In this document: piece by piece, positions 1 through 7,624 of the stretch
Numbering within the stretch: the stretch's first letter is position 1
How the letters are laid out: each line of letters opens with the position of its first letter
Source of the DNA: an uncultured Sphingopyxis sp.
Lineage (GTDB): Bacteria; Pseudomonadota; Alphaproteobacteria; Sphingomonadales; Sphingomonadaceae
Length of the DNA: 16,570 nucleotides
Assembly: GCA_937957805.1 (NCBI GenBank)
Contig: CALFXW010000168.1
Span: forward strand, 1-16,570
Reading direction: 5' to 3'
The notes under the pieces: generated by a model
Told to the model about the DNA's origin: nothing
Databases searched by the model: none
Seen by the model: the letters and a program-made list of their open reading frames with translations, nothing else
Translations under genes and position numbers: made by a program

Positions 1-1275
1 AAATATGGCGGGCAGGGCTTCGGGCGCGGCGCAGCGCAAATCATCCTCCGCAAGATGGTGAAATCGGTGTGCGCCAAATATGCCCGCGACGCGCGTGTAG
101 CCTGCCATCACCAGTTCATGCAATTCGCCCGCCACGCGCGCATCGACAATAATCGGATCTTCCAGCCCCCCCTGGCCCGCAAACAGGCGACGCGCCGGGT
201 TGATGAGTGAATCGCAGACAGCCAGCGTGCGCGCAGGGTCGACCCCCGGTAACGGCGCCAGCGCTGGCGGGCCGTCGGCCCAGTCACGCGCCGCGACATT
301 GGCCCCCAGATGCAGCCAGAATTGCGTCACCGCGACGCCCGGGGCACTGGTGCGCAACAAATTCTGCATCCCCGCATTGCCATACTCATGGCCGCTGTTG
401 GCAAAAAAGCGAAAATCGCCTGCGTTACCCTCAGCCGCTGCCCAGCGGGCGAGCGCCAGCCACAGCGCAATGCCAGCGCCACGCTCGCCAACGCAATCAA
501 ACCAGCCCGATTTGGGCGTCGAAACGGCGATGATTCCGCCGCCCATGCGGGCACGGCGGTGGCGCGCCGACAGGCTGTGCGCTCGGCGATACCCCCCCTC
601 CCCCGTCAGGATCAGCGTGGCCGGGGCATGGCGCTCTGCCGCCTGCAGAAATGGCGCGGCGTCACGCGGGGCGAGGATGGCGACCGGTCGGGGGAAAGGG
701 GGCGCTACCACATCGACGTTGAGCGCAATCGCCCCACCGGTCGGCCCGTTGGTGACAAGGATCAACGCGCCCGCGCCGTGTGCGAACAAATGCATCAAAA
801 TCGCGCGCAGCGGCTCGATGCTCGACCAGCGCGCGGCAGGCAGGTCGACCAGCACCAGCGCGCCCGCCACATCGGCTGTGGCATAACTCGCCCGGTCGAC
901 ACGAACCAGCGGCGCGCTGACACCCTCTGGCCCGGTAGGCACGACAATCGCCTGCGGGAATAGCACCGCTTCGGCAGTGGCGCAGCGCAGGCTCGCCTGC
1001 CGCGTGGTGAAAAAGGGCACGTCGATGCTCTGCCTCTCAACGGCATAGCCCGATGCCCGCAACTCACGCTCGAGCCAGAGCTCCACCGCGCGGTCACCCG
1101 GCCCGCCCGCAGCCTTGATGCCTGCGGCAGCATATGTTTCAATATCGGCACGAAATTGCGTCACGCGATCCGTTCCCCAACCATCCGCGCGCGAAGGCAA
1201 GCGCGCACGCCCAACGCAGCCGCCCAACCCCGCCATCATGGCGTGCAGGATCAGGCTGCGACGATCCAACGGCAT
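1..1275 (-). CDS. PA-domain/M28-like peptidase-fold protein, probable lipoprotein (C-terminus off the left edge)
   Basis: An unbroken minus-strand frame of 425 codons starts at ATG 1275 and runs off the window. Translation starts four bases after the TAG of the DUF1254 gene, so the two form an operon. The N-terminus has an RR pair (residues 5-6), a short hydrophobic stretch and a lipobox-like GLGGC ending at Cys20, suggesting a Tat-type or ordinary lipoprotein. Residues about 120-225 resemble a protease-associated (PA) insert (AGALVLVDLP, GAGALILVTNGP). Residues 246-306 follow the M28 aminopeptidase layout, with GGGIIAVSTPKSGWFD, then GERGAG, then FFANSGHEYGNAG. However, the usual zinc ligands (HxD, GANDN, EE) are replaced by TPKS, GERGAG and HE. 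The fold call is moderately firm; peptidase activity is doubtful. Two C-runs at 592-604 make this a place where a sequencing indel would break the frame; as given, it is intact. Confidence 0.72.
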   Translation of the reverse strand, partial: MPLDRRSLILHAMMAGLGGCVGRARLPSRADGWGTDRVTQFRADIETYAAAGIKAAGGPGDRAVELWLERELRASGYAVERQSIDVPFFTTRQASLRCATAEAVLFPQAIVVPTGPEGVSAPLVRVDRASYATADVAGALVLVDLPAARWSSIEPLRAILMHLFAHGAGALILVTNGPTGGAIALNVDVVAPPFPRPVAILAPRDAAPFLQAAERHAPATLILTGEGGYRRAHSLSARHRRARMGGGIIAVSTPKSGWFDCVGERGAGIALWLALARWAAAEGNAGDFRFFANSGHEYGNAGMQNLLRTSAPGVAVTQFWLHLGANVAARDWADGPPALAPLPGVDPARTLAVCDSLINPARRLFAGQGGLEDPIIVDARVAGELHELVMAGYTRVAGIFGAHRFHHLAEDDLRCAAPEALPAIF

Positions 1276-1279
1276 CCGC

Positions 1280-2650
1280 CTAGTCAAAATAGCGAAGTTC
1301 GGGAAAGCTGTATCGCCCGGTCAGCAGCGGCTTTTGCGGCAGATAGGCGCGCATCGACAGCGCAAAGGGCTTGTCCGCCGGCGCGGGGAGCCAATTGGCG
1401 CTGCGTGTCCCGCCCGGATCGCCCCGGCTGATCCAGATATCGAGCGAACCATCCGCGCCACGCCGCAACCCGCGCGTGCGGTTGCCAATCGCAAAGCGAT
1501 TTATGCTGTTGGGTGCAAAGAAAAATTGCCCGTCGGGCCGCGCCTCATAACAGGTCATCGACCAGAATCCATCGACCGGCGGCATTTGGTCGGCAGCAAA
1601 ACGCAGATGATAATTGTCGCCATGGAATAGCCCGTCAGGCCGGTCACCGACCGAACGGGTATAAAATGCCTCCTCCAGCGGCAGCGCGAACAGGCCGCTC
1701 ACCGCAATCTGCGCACGAAAGTCATAATCCTGTTCAAAACGCCCCAGATTCCATGGCGGATAGGCCCAGCCGTCGACGATGCGCTGGCCAAGCTGCGTTT
1801 GACCGACATAGCGCCGCGCCGCAGCAATTCCCTGCTCCACCTCAGCAATCGCGCCGGCGGACATGCTCGGCGGGGCAAAGCCATCCCGCCGCAGACAGAT
1901 GGCCGCGATACGCGCAAAGAGCGCATTGTCGGTGACCGGGGGCGGACTGTCGCGCAGCAAGCCGCCAACGCCACCGAAATAGCTTTGCCAATCATCGCTA
2001 CGGCTCGGCACGAGCAAGTCGAACGGTGCACTTGCCGGCGCTTCGATGCCCAGCCCATCCTGCACCGCATTTGCCGCCGCCAGATCCTCCGGCCCATCAA
2101 CCAACGTGCGCGCCAATATGAACAGCCAATTGCCCGGCGCACGGATGGCATCATCCCCAGCGGTTGCATTGGGCCCGGCGATGGTAAAGCGCCCGCCATC
2201 CCCACCAGTCGTGCGGGTGCCGAGCACCGCCACATTATTCGAATATAGATCGACCAGTTGTACCGAAAAATAGCGCGCGCCCGTCGGCGGCAGGATGATC
2301 GTCACTGGCCCGTTGCGCAGGTCGAGTATCCCCCGCGAATAAAGCGTATCATTATTGGGGGATGTCACGCGCTGCGTTTCAACATTGGTGAGGTTGCGAT
2401 TATGCACCCACTGGTTCGCTGGGCCGCGCGCCAAAATCCGGCGACGGACATCACTCACCTCCACCAAAGGAACCGCATAGAGCCATGCCTCCCGCGCTAT
2501 GCTCGCTAAGGGTGACAGCGACGAACTGTCCGGTTCATGCTGTGCATGGTCGACGGGTGCAGCCCCCGCCAGCGCTCCCAGCGCTTGGTTCGACCATATC
2601 ATACCGGTCATAGCCGCACCCCCGACCAATATATGTCTGCGGTTCATCAC
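1280..2650 (-). CDS. DUF1254/DUF1214 family exported protein
   Basis: This 456-residue protein begins with a Tat-like signal (NRRHILVGGAAM, residues 3-14) followed by a low-complexity linker. Residues about 55-190 match the DUF1254 pattern (REAWLYAVPLVEV, SPNNDTLYSRGILDL, YFSVQLVDLYSNN). Residues about 330-455 match DUF1214 (GDNYHLRF, GFWSMTCYE, INRFAIGNRT, NWLPAPADKPFALSMRAY). The two domains commonly occur together; no biochemical function is established that I can name. The first in-frame start is GTG at 2650, with ATG at 2647 as alternative. An AGGAGG ribosome site lies 8 bases before the GTG and 11 before the ATG. It is divergent from the receptor at 2985 and followed after four bases by the M28-like gene. 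A GntR-type dyad lies exactly 50 bases upstream of the GTG, suggesting control by the regulator encoded at 5341. Confidence 0.85.
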   Translation of the reverse strand: MMNRRHILVGGAAMTGMIWSNQALGALAGAAPVDHAQHEPDSSSLSPLASIAREAWLYAVPLVEVSDVRRRILARGPANQWVHNRNLTNVETQRVTSPNNDTLYSRGILDLRNGPVTIILPPTGARYFSVQLVDLYSNNVAVLGTRTTGGDGGRFTIAGPNATAGDDAIRAPGNWLFILARTLVDGPEDLAAANAVQDGLGIEAPASAPFDLLVPSRSDDWQSYFGGVGGLLRDSPPPVTDNALFARIAAICLRRDGFAPPSMSAGAIAEVEQGIAAARRYVGQTQLGQRIVDGWAYPPWNLGRFEQDYDFRAQIAVSGLFALPLEEAFYTRSVGDRPDGLFHGDNYHLRFAADQMPPVDGFWSMTCYEARPDGQFFFAPNSINRFAIGNRTRGLRRGADGSLDIWISRGDPGGTRSANWLPAPADKPFALSMRAYLPQKPLLTGRYSFPELRYFD

Positions 2651-2700
2651 GGCCCATTCCTCCTTCTCACGCCCGATTCAAACTGCCCAAGCGTGGCGTA

Positions 2701-2713
2701 ATCGTCAAACAAT
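2701..2713 (-). promoter_or_regulatory. GntR/FadR-type operator candidate 1 (DUF1254 side)
   Basis: Read on the minus strand, toward the DUF1254 gene, this is ATTGTTTGACGAT. It differs from the site at 2922-2934 at one of 13 positions. Both fit TNGTNNNACNA, the pattern known for FadR-subfamily GntR regulators. Exactly 50 bases separate it from the GTG start at 2650. It overlaps a TTGACG hexamer that could be the -35 element. That the regulator encoded at 5341 binds here is inference. Confidence 0.6.
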
Positions 2714-2746
2714 TTTTGCAGTATCGTGGGTATGATGCATATTTTC

Positions 2747-2761
2747 GGCATGTGTCATGCC
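2747..2761. repeat. Perfect 6-base inverted repeat
   Basis: GGCATG and CATGCC are separated by TGT, giving a 15-base dyad in the middle of the divergent region, about 97 bases upstream of the DUF1254 start. It has no T-run, so it is not a terminator. It could bind a different dimeric regulator; its identity is unknown. Confidence 0.45.
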
Positions 2762-2870
2762 ACAAACAACGCGCGACACGACTCGCAATAATTGGTCTTT
2801 CTGCGCAGACAGTATCCCTATTTTGCTGTTATTAGCCAACTAGAAAGGCAAACGACACCCGGCGCATCCT

Positions 2871-2887
2871 CTGCCGTCAAACGACAG
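2871..2887. promoter_or_regulatory. Degenerate third operator-like dyad
   Basis: CTGCCGTCAAACGACAG has 7-base arms with one mismatch around CAA. It shares the GTCAAAC core with the two sites at 2701-2713 and 2922-2934 but deviates from TNGTNNNACNA at one outer base. It may be an auxiliary binding site between the two promoter-proximal ones; this is inference. Confidence 0.4.
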
Positions 2888-2921
2888 TGCGGGCTATCGC
2901 CGGATCATGCGGCAATCATAT

Positions 2922-2934
2922 ATTGTTTGACAAT
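2922..2934 (+). promoter_or_regulatory. GntR/FadR-type operator candidate 2 (receptor side)
   Basis: ATTGTTTGACAAT forms the heart of a perfect 7-base inverted repeat (ATATTGT, TTG, ACAATAT; 2920-2936). The core TTGTTTGACAA fits TNGTNNNACNA. An outer inverted repeat, ggatcat at 2902-2908 and atgatcc at 2935-2941, overlaps it. Exactly 50 bases separate the 13-mer from the receptor ATG at 2985. It contains the consensus -35 hexamer TTGACA (2927-2932), so a bound repressor would block the promoter. Confidence 0.65.
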
Positions 2935-2984
2935 ATGATCCAATGTCCGCACCTTAACGGCAAGCGGCAGGGAGAGTCGGGGAA

Positions 2985-5252
2985 ATGGTAAAATATATTC
3001 GGAACGGCAGCAGCCTCATCGCGTGTGCACTGGTGTTTGGCTGTACTTCGGCGGCGTCCGCACGCGCCAATCTCGACACGGTAGATCAGGATAGTGCGCC
3101 GCAGACAGCCAACAGCGCCAACGATGCGCGGGGCGATGGCGACCCCGAAGATGCCGAAATCATCGTCACCGCAAGGCGGGTGAGCGAGGGTGTGCAATCG
3201 GTACCGGCATCGATCACGGCATTTGGCGGGGAAGACCTTGCCAACCGATTGGTCGACGATACCCAAAGTCTGCTCGAACAGGTTGCGGGCGCGACATTAG
3301 TCACCAGCGGCCCGTCCTATATCGCCGACATCTCGATGCGTGGTCAGGGTGGCGGACGCGTCAGTTCCTCCGAAAGCGCCACCGGCATTTATCGTGACGG
3401 CCATTATGCCGCAGGCGGTGGCTTTGGCGGGCGATCGCTCAGCCGGCTCGATCTGTTCGACCTTGAACGGGTGGAGGTGCTGCGCGGACCACAGGGAGCG
3501 CTTTATGGGCGTAATGCTGTCGGGGGGTCGGTCAACGCCATCGCACGTAGACCCAATTTGTCCAATTTCGGCGGATGGATGCGCGCGGGATATGACAGCT
3601 TTGATACGCTCGACCTTGAGGGAGCGGTCAATCTGCCGATCATCGATGGGGTGCTCGGCGCGCGGGTCGCGGCCTATTCGCACGATCAGGATGGCGGCTA
3701 TATCCGCAACGTCACGACGGGCAATATCGTCAACCAGAACCGCAGCACCGGCGTGCGCGCGGCGCTCCAATGGCAGGCGGCGGACGATGTCGAGGTTCGA
3801 TTGACCTTTGAAAACTATTTCAACCAGACACCCGGTTTCGGCAGCAATGGCTATCGCGCGAAATTATATAATGGCGCGGTTGCCGACCCCAGCATTTTTG
3901 AGCGCGTGCTGAGTACGGAGGCTTATGCTAATATCAAGCAGCAGAATGTCTATCTCGACACGCTGATCGGCACCGGCATCGGCGATCTGCACATCAACAT
4001 GGATTATCGCCATCGTAATGCCGCGCGGTTAAACGAAGATTTATCGCACTTTCTGGGTTATGAAGGCGTCATATTGGGCGGCGTGCCCGTCACCCTGCGT
4101 AACAATGATAGCGAGGAATTTGAAAGCGGCGGCTGGCAGATTTATCTGACATCGCCGCAGGATGGTGGCGCGCTCAACTGGATCGTCGGGGTGGATGGCC
4201 TCATCAACGCCACCGATGAACTGGTTAGCACCGTCGGCACCGCGTCGCCCGCAGGGTTGCGCAATCAATTTCGCTTTGATGATAGCCACGAAAATCTGCA
4301 CAGCTATTCGGCCTATGGTGTCATCGGATATGACATAAGTTCGCGGCTCAATTTCAACGTCGAATTGCGCGTCCAGACCGACCGCAAATCCTTTTCATTC
4401 GATCGGGCACCGTCCACCGCCAATTCCACCGTCATTCCCTTTTCGGTTGACCTTTCGCGCACATGGACCCGCGCGCTACCCACCGCCACCTTGCGCTACC
4501 GGCTGAATGCCGAGCAGAATATCTATGCTCGCTTTGCGACGGGGTATCGCCCCGGCGGCTTCAATCTGGGGATACCATCGGACATCCCCAACGCAGATCA
4601 ACTCATCCCCTATGCGCCCGAATATGTCTATGGCGGCGAACTGGGCTGGAAGGCGTCATGGGGTGGGGGCGCCTATGTCCTCAACATCGCGGCCTATTAT
4701 ACGCATACGAATGATGTGCAGGTGGTCACCGCAGCCAGCGCAACCAACCCACAATTCATCCTGAAAAATGCCGGCGACAACCATATCTACGGCATCGAGG
4801 TGGAAAGCCGCGCGCGGATCAACCTAGGGTTTGGCCGCCTGCACATCAGCGCGGCAATCGCCGCCAACAACGGCAGATTTGAAAAGGGCACGATGGTGCT
4901 CAGCAACACCGGAACGCTGACCGATATCAGCGGTTTCCGCGTCAACCGCACGCGCGATATCGACATGAATCTGGCCGCGGATCTGCGCATTCCCGTCAGT
5001 GATAATATGACCTTCAGCCTCGGCGCCAATTTGCAGCGTTCGGCAGGTGGATATGAAAATGCCACCAACACGAATAAATTGGCAGACTATACGATTATCG
5101 ACCTGACCGCAGGTATCGACATCGGCAATTGGACGATTTCGGGCTTTTATCGCAATATCGGCAACGATATTTATTTGCAGCAAACCGTCAGCAGCAATGG
5201 CTTTTATTCGCCGCCGCGCAAATATGGAGCGAGCGTGCGGGTTCGATTTTAG
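2985..5252 (+). CDS. TonB-dependent outer-membrane receptor, probable substrate importer of the sulfatase locus
   Basis: This 755-residue protein has a signal peptide (about residues 1-27), a TonB box (EIIVTA, residues 58-63), a plug domain from about 70 (VPASITAF, RGPQGALYGRNAVGGSVN) and a beta-barrel to the terminal Phe (GASVRVRF), as is usual for these porins. No N-terminal STN signalling domain is present, so it does not act through an anti-sigma factor by that route. Such receptors carry bulky substrates across the outer membrane using TonB energy; in sphingomonads many import sugars or aromatics rather than siderophores. Its place ahead of gntR, a sulfatase and a sulfatase-activating enzyme suggests uptake of a sulfated compound, but the ligand is not evident. 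The start has GGGGA just upstream and a GntR-like dyad 50 bases before it. Confidence 0.93.
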   Translation: MVKYIRNGSSLIACALVFGCTSAASARANLDTVDQDSAPQTANSANDARGDGDPEDAEIIVTARRVSEGVQSVPASITAFGGEDLANRLVDDTQSLLEQVAGATLVTSGPSYIADISMRGQGGGRVSSSESATGIYRDGHYAAGGGFGGRSLSRLDLFDLERVEVLRGPQGALYGRNAVGGSVNAIARRPNLSNFGGWMRAGYDSFDTLDLEGAVNLPIIDGVLGARVAAYSHDQDGGYIRNVTTGNIVNQNRSTGVRAALQWQAADDVEVRLTFENYFNQTPGFGSNGYRAKLYNGAVADPSIFERVLSTEAYANIKQQNVYLDTLIGTGIGDLHINMDYRHRNAARLNEDLSHFLGYEGVILGGVPVTLRNNDSEEFESGGWQIYLTSPQDGGALNWIVGVDGLINATDELVSTVGTASPAGLRNQFRFDDSHENLHSYSAYGVIGYDISSRLNFNVELRVQTDRKSFSFDRAPSTANSTVIPFSVDLSRTWTRALPTATLRYRLNAEQNIYARFATGYRPGGFNLGIPSDIPNADQLIPYAPEYVYGGELGWKASWGGGAYVLNIAAYYTHTNDVQVVTAASATNPQFILKNAGDNHIYGIEVESRARINLGFGRLHISAAIAANNGRFEKGTMVLSNTGTLTDISGFRVNRTRDIDMNLAADLRIPVSDNMTFSLGANLQRSAGGYENATNTNKLADYTIIDLTAGIDIGNWTISGFYRNIGNDIYLQQTVSSNGFYSPPRKYGASVRVRF

Positions 5253-5264
5253 CGCCAAAGCGCT
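5251..5264 (+). repeat. Small hairpin at the receptor stop codon
   Basis: AGCGC-CAAA-GCGCT begins within the TAG stop of the receptor gene. It has no following T-run and only five pairs, so it is not a convincing terminator. It could modestly attenuate or stabilise mRNA between the receptor and gntR. Nothing else stands out in the 88-base gap 5253-5340. Confidence 0.25.
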
Positions 5265-5340
5265 GTGCGAATTGCAACACACGCTAGCTGCGCTCTGCGC
5301 TGATGAGGGATTGCGCCAAAATGCCTAGTTTGCCGCCGCG

Positions 5341-6087
5341 ATGAGCAGGAACCGCACAACCGAATCCTGGTTGGCAGAAGCGTTGGTTCGCGAAATCATC
5401 GTCCAGCGCTTGCCCCCGGGGCTGCCGCTGCGCGAACAAGATCTGGCGGATCGATATAAGGTCAGCCGCCCTTCGGTGCGGGAGGCGCTGCGGCTAGCCG
5501 CACAGGCGGGCTTTGTCGAAATCCTCCCATGGCGCGGCGCGCGCGTCACCAATATCGACATGGACGAATTCCTCGATCTGCTCGGCCTGCTCGAAGATAT
5601 GTATGCCCGTGTCGCGGCGCTTGCGGCGGAGCGTATGCCGATGCGCGCGATATTGGAACTCGAACAATTAGTGCCTGATGATGCGTCGCAACTGCCTGAA
5701 ACCTCCAAAAAGGGGCAGATTTACCGAATTTCATTTACGATCGGCGCCTTCATCGGCGAACATTGCGGTAGCCTGGTTGCGCGCCGCCTGTTTGAACATG
5801 TCGGTCGCCTCGCGCTTTGGCAGCAACGACTACACCACCCCGGCACTGCTGAAACCGAGCTGGAATCTCTGCACGCGCACCGACTGATGGTAGCAGCGAT
5901 CAAGTCGCGCCAATGCGATGTTGCTGCGGGTGCGGCGCGCGCGATCATTCTCATCACCCGGCGGACATTGCACCCAGAACCCATTCGCGAATCGGATCGC
6001 ACCGGCTTTGCCAATGTGCGTGGGTTCACGACTGGTTCGACCACGACACTCGCCCCCCCCCCCGCAACGGAGAAGCATGATGATTAG
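5341..6087 (+). CDS. GntR-family (FCD/FadR-like) transcriptional regulator
   Basis: In this 248-residue protein, residues about 8-75 form the GntR winged helix-turn-helix (LREQDLADRYKVSRPSVREA, then LAAQAGFVEILPWRGARV). The remainder is helical with the spacing of an FCD ligand domain (RISFTIGAFIGEHCGSLVAR, ESLHAHRLMVAAIKSRQCD). The usual FCD metal-binding Asp/His set is not fully recognisable, so it may sense an organic ligand without metal. A TAG at 5326-5328 in frame fixes the start at or after 5341; no good ribosome site precedes it, so coupling to the upstream receptor transcript is possible. The C-terminus passes through an 11-base C-run (6053-6063), after which only eight codons remain. 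It overlaps the sulfatase start. It probably controls the divergent operons through the TNGTNNNACNA dyads at 2701 and 2922. Confidence 0.88.
   Translation: MSRNRTTESWLAEALVREIIVQRLPPGLPLREQDLADRYKVSRPSVREALRLAAQAGFVEILPWRGARVTNIDMDEFLDLLGLLEDMYARVAALAAERMPMRAILELEQLVPDDASQLPETSKKGQIYRISFTIGAFIGEHCGSLVARRLFEHVGRLALWQQRLHHPGTAETELESLHAHRLMVAAIKSRQCDVAAGAARAIILITRRTLHPEPIRESDRTGFANVRGFTTGSTTTLAPPPATEKHDD
6053..6063 (+). repeat. Poly-C(11) tract at the 3' end of gntR
   Basis: Eleven consecutive C residues encode the APPP stretch near the regulator's C-terminus, 13 bases before the sulfatase ATG. Loss of one C would bypass the regulator stop and join its frame to that of the sulfatase. It is either a slippage hotspot or a place where the base count may be wrong. 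Confidence 0.8.
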
Positions 6088-7624
6088 GCCTCTACCACCC
6101 AAAGCGCGGCAGACCGCGCGCCGATTGTCGCGGCTCGGTATGGCGGCCGCGCTAGCAATGTTGCCCGTCGCGGTACATATGCCCGCAAACGCGCGCGCGC
6201 GCGGCGCACAGCCAGCCGCGCCCACCCCAGCGCGGGATGTGCGCCCCAATATCATCGTTATTCTTGCCGATGATTTGGGTTATGGCGATGTCAGCAGCTA
6301 TGGCAGCCGCATTCGCACTCCCAATATCGATGCGCTGGCCCGGGCCGGCACCCGCTATACGGCGGCATATGCCACCGCGCCCATTTGCTCTCCCTCGCGC
6401 GCAGGCTTGTTGTCCGGGCGTTCGCAGCAGCGTTTTGGCTTTCATTTCAATATAACCGGGCGGGGCGACCAGATCGGCATGCCGGGCAGTGAAACAACGA
6501 TCGCCGAAGTGGCGCGCAGCGCGGGCTATACCACCGCGATGGTTGGTAAATGGCATGTTGGCAATGGCGGCGACCGTTACCCGCTCGACCAAGGGTTCAA
6601 CAGCTTTTACGGCTTTGTCGATGGCGCGGCACGTTATTTCCCTGCGGATGCGCGTGATGTCGTTGCCGCCGACTCTGGCTCCGATAGTCTGGTTACACGC
6701 GAAAGATTTCCGATCATCGACGGGCGTACCGTCGTCCACCCTGGCGGCAATCTGACCGATGTTTTCACCGACCGCGCGGTGGATGTCATCCGCCAAAACC
6801 GCGATCAACCATTCTTCCTCTACCTCGCCTATAACGCGCCGCATACCCCTTTACAGGCATCGGCAGAGGATGTCGCGCCCTTCGCCCACATCGCTTCGCC
6901 CTATGAACGTGTCTATCGCGCAATGGTCAGCAAGCTGGACAATGGGGTTGGCCGGGTGATGGCGGCACTGCAACAAGAAAATCTTACCCGGCAAACAATC
7001 GTTATTTTTCTCAGCGACAATGGCTGCCCCAACTATGACATGGGTGCCTGTTCCAACGCACCTTTCAATGGTTATAAAGCCTTTCCGCTGGAGGGGGGAA
7101 CGCGCGTCCCGTTCATTCTCAGCGCACCGGGGCGCCTGCGCGGTGGACGGACGGAGGAGCTGATGGTCTCCACCCTCGACCTCATGCCCACCATCGCCAA
7201 TGCGATTGGCGCGCCAACCCCAACTGCAGCCGAAGGGCGCAACCTGCTGAACCGTCGCAGCCTGACCCGCGACCGCGCGCTCTTCTGGCGTATGGGCCCC
7301 AACCACTGGGTGCGCCAAGGGCGCTGGAAACTGGTAGTAATGAACCGTTCGGCCACCGTTCAGGCACTTGGTGAGGTGATTGGCCGCGCGATGACCCATG
7401 ATGTTGATATAAATGTGCCCGCGATTGGCCAGTGGGTTGCACTGTTCGACCTGCAGCGCGACCCGGGTGAGACACGCAATATCGCCACCCGACACCCGCG
7501 CGAGGTTGCCCGCTTGCAACAGCTATTCAGCGAATGGGATCGCAGCAATCAAGCACCAGCATTTGGCAGTCGGCGTGAATATCGGACCGAGATTGACGGG
7601 CAACGGGTACAACTTATTTTCTGA
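6077..7624 (+). CDS. Secreted type I (formylglycine-dependent) sulfatase
   Basis: This 515-residue member of the alkaline-phosphatase superfamily sulfatases hydrolyses sulfate esters. Catalytic features are metal-binding Asp65-Asp66 (NIIVILADDLGYGD), the activation motif C104-S-P-S-R108 whose Cys becomes formylglycine, K158 and H160 (GKWH), H256 (APHTPL), D314-N315 (LSDNG) and K334 (GYKAFPLEGGTRVPF). An N-terminal signal peptide (RRLSRLGMAAALAMLPVAV, then ANARA) points to the periplasm. The tail (LFDLQRDPGETRNIA) is typical of arylsulfatase A / GalNAc-6-sulfatase-like members. ATG 6077 is chosen because GGAGA (6069-6073) precedes it; ATG 6080 is equally possible. The frame is open another 159 bases upstream, but that stretch lies inside gntR. 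The start overlaps the gntR stop, and the stop overlaps the start of its activating enzyme by one base. The exact substrate is unknown. Confidence 0.94.
   Translation: MMIRPLPPKARQTARRLSRLGMAAALAMLPVAVHMPANARARGAQPAAPTPARDVRPNIIVILADDLGYGDVSSYGSRIRTPNIDALARAGTRYTAAYATAPICSPSRAGLLSGRSQQRFGFHFNITGRGDQIGMPGSETTIAEVARSAGYTTAMVGKWHVGNGGDRYPLDQGFNSFYGFVDGAARYFPADARDVVAADSGSDSLVTRERFPIIDGRTVVHPGGNLTDVFTDRAVDVIRQNRDQPFFLYLAYNAPHTPLQASAEDVAPFAHIASPYERVYRAMVSKLDNGVGRVMAALQQENLTRQTIVIFLSDNGCPNYDMGACSNAPFNGYKAFPLEGGTRVPFILSAPGRLRGGRTEELMVSTLDLMPTIANAIGAPTPTAAEGRNLLNRRSLTRDRALFWRMGPNHWVRQGRWKLVVMNRSATVQALGEVIGRAMTHDVDINVPAIGQWVALFDLQRDPGETRNIATRHPREVARLQQLFSEWDRSNQAPAFGSRREYRTEIDGQRVQLIF

Larger units (their letters stand above)
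2651..2984. promoter_or_regulatory. Divergent intergenic control region
   Basis: This 334-base gap separates the DUF1254 gene (leftward) from the TonB receptor (rightward). It is visibly more AT-rich than its surroundings and holds no convincing gene. It contains several dyads listed separately: 2701-2713, 2747-2761, 2871-2887 and 2922-2934. CAAACGACA is directly repeated at 2849-2857 and 2878-2886. A consensus -35 hexamer TTGACA lies at 2927-2932 reading toward the receptor, and a TTGACG hexamer at the mirror position reads toward the DUF1254 gene. I could not find convincing -10 hexamers at the standard spacing for either. Confidence 0.75.

Noticed and set aside
570..605. Possible frameshift in the M28-like gene
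   Set aside because: A first reading lost one base in the 7-C/5-C runs at 592-604. Recounting gives a single continuous frame of exactly 425 codons.
200..963. Several plus-strand open frames of 108-228 codons
   Set aside because: They are antisense shadows of the M28-like gene in GC-rich DNA, rich in Ala/Arg/Pro, with no domains or ribosome sites.
5251..5264. Rho-independent terminator after the TonB receptor
   Set aside because: The five-pair hairpin has no T-run, and the downstream genes are co-directional, so termination is not supported.
5918..6076. Upstream extension of the sulfatase reading frame
   Set aside because: It lies wholly inside gntR in another frame and is Arg/Pro-rich with no family content. 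A ribosome site and signal peptide begin at 6069-6077, so the start was placed at 6077.
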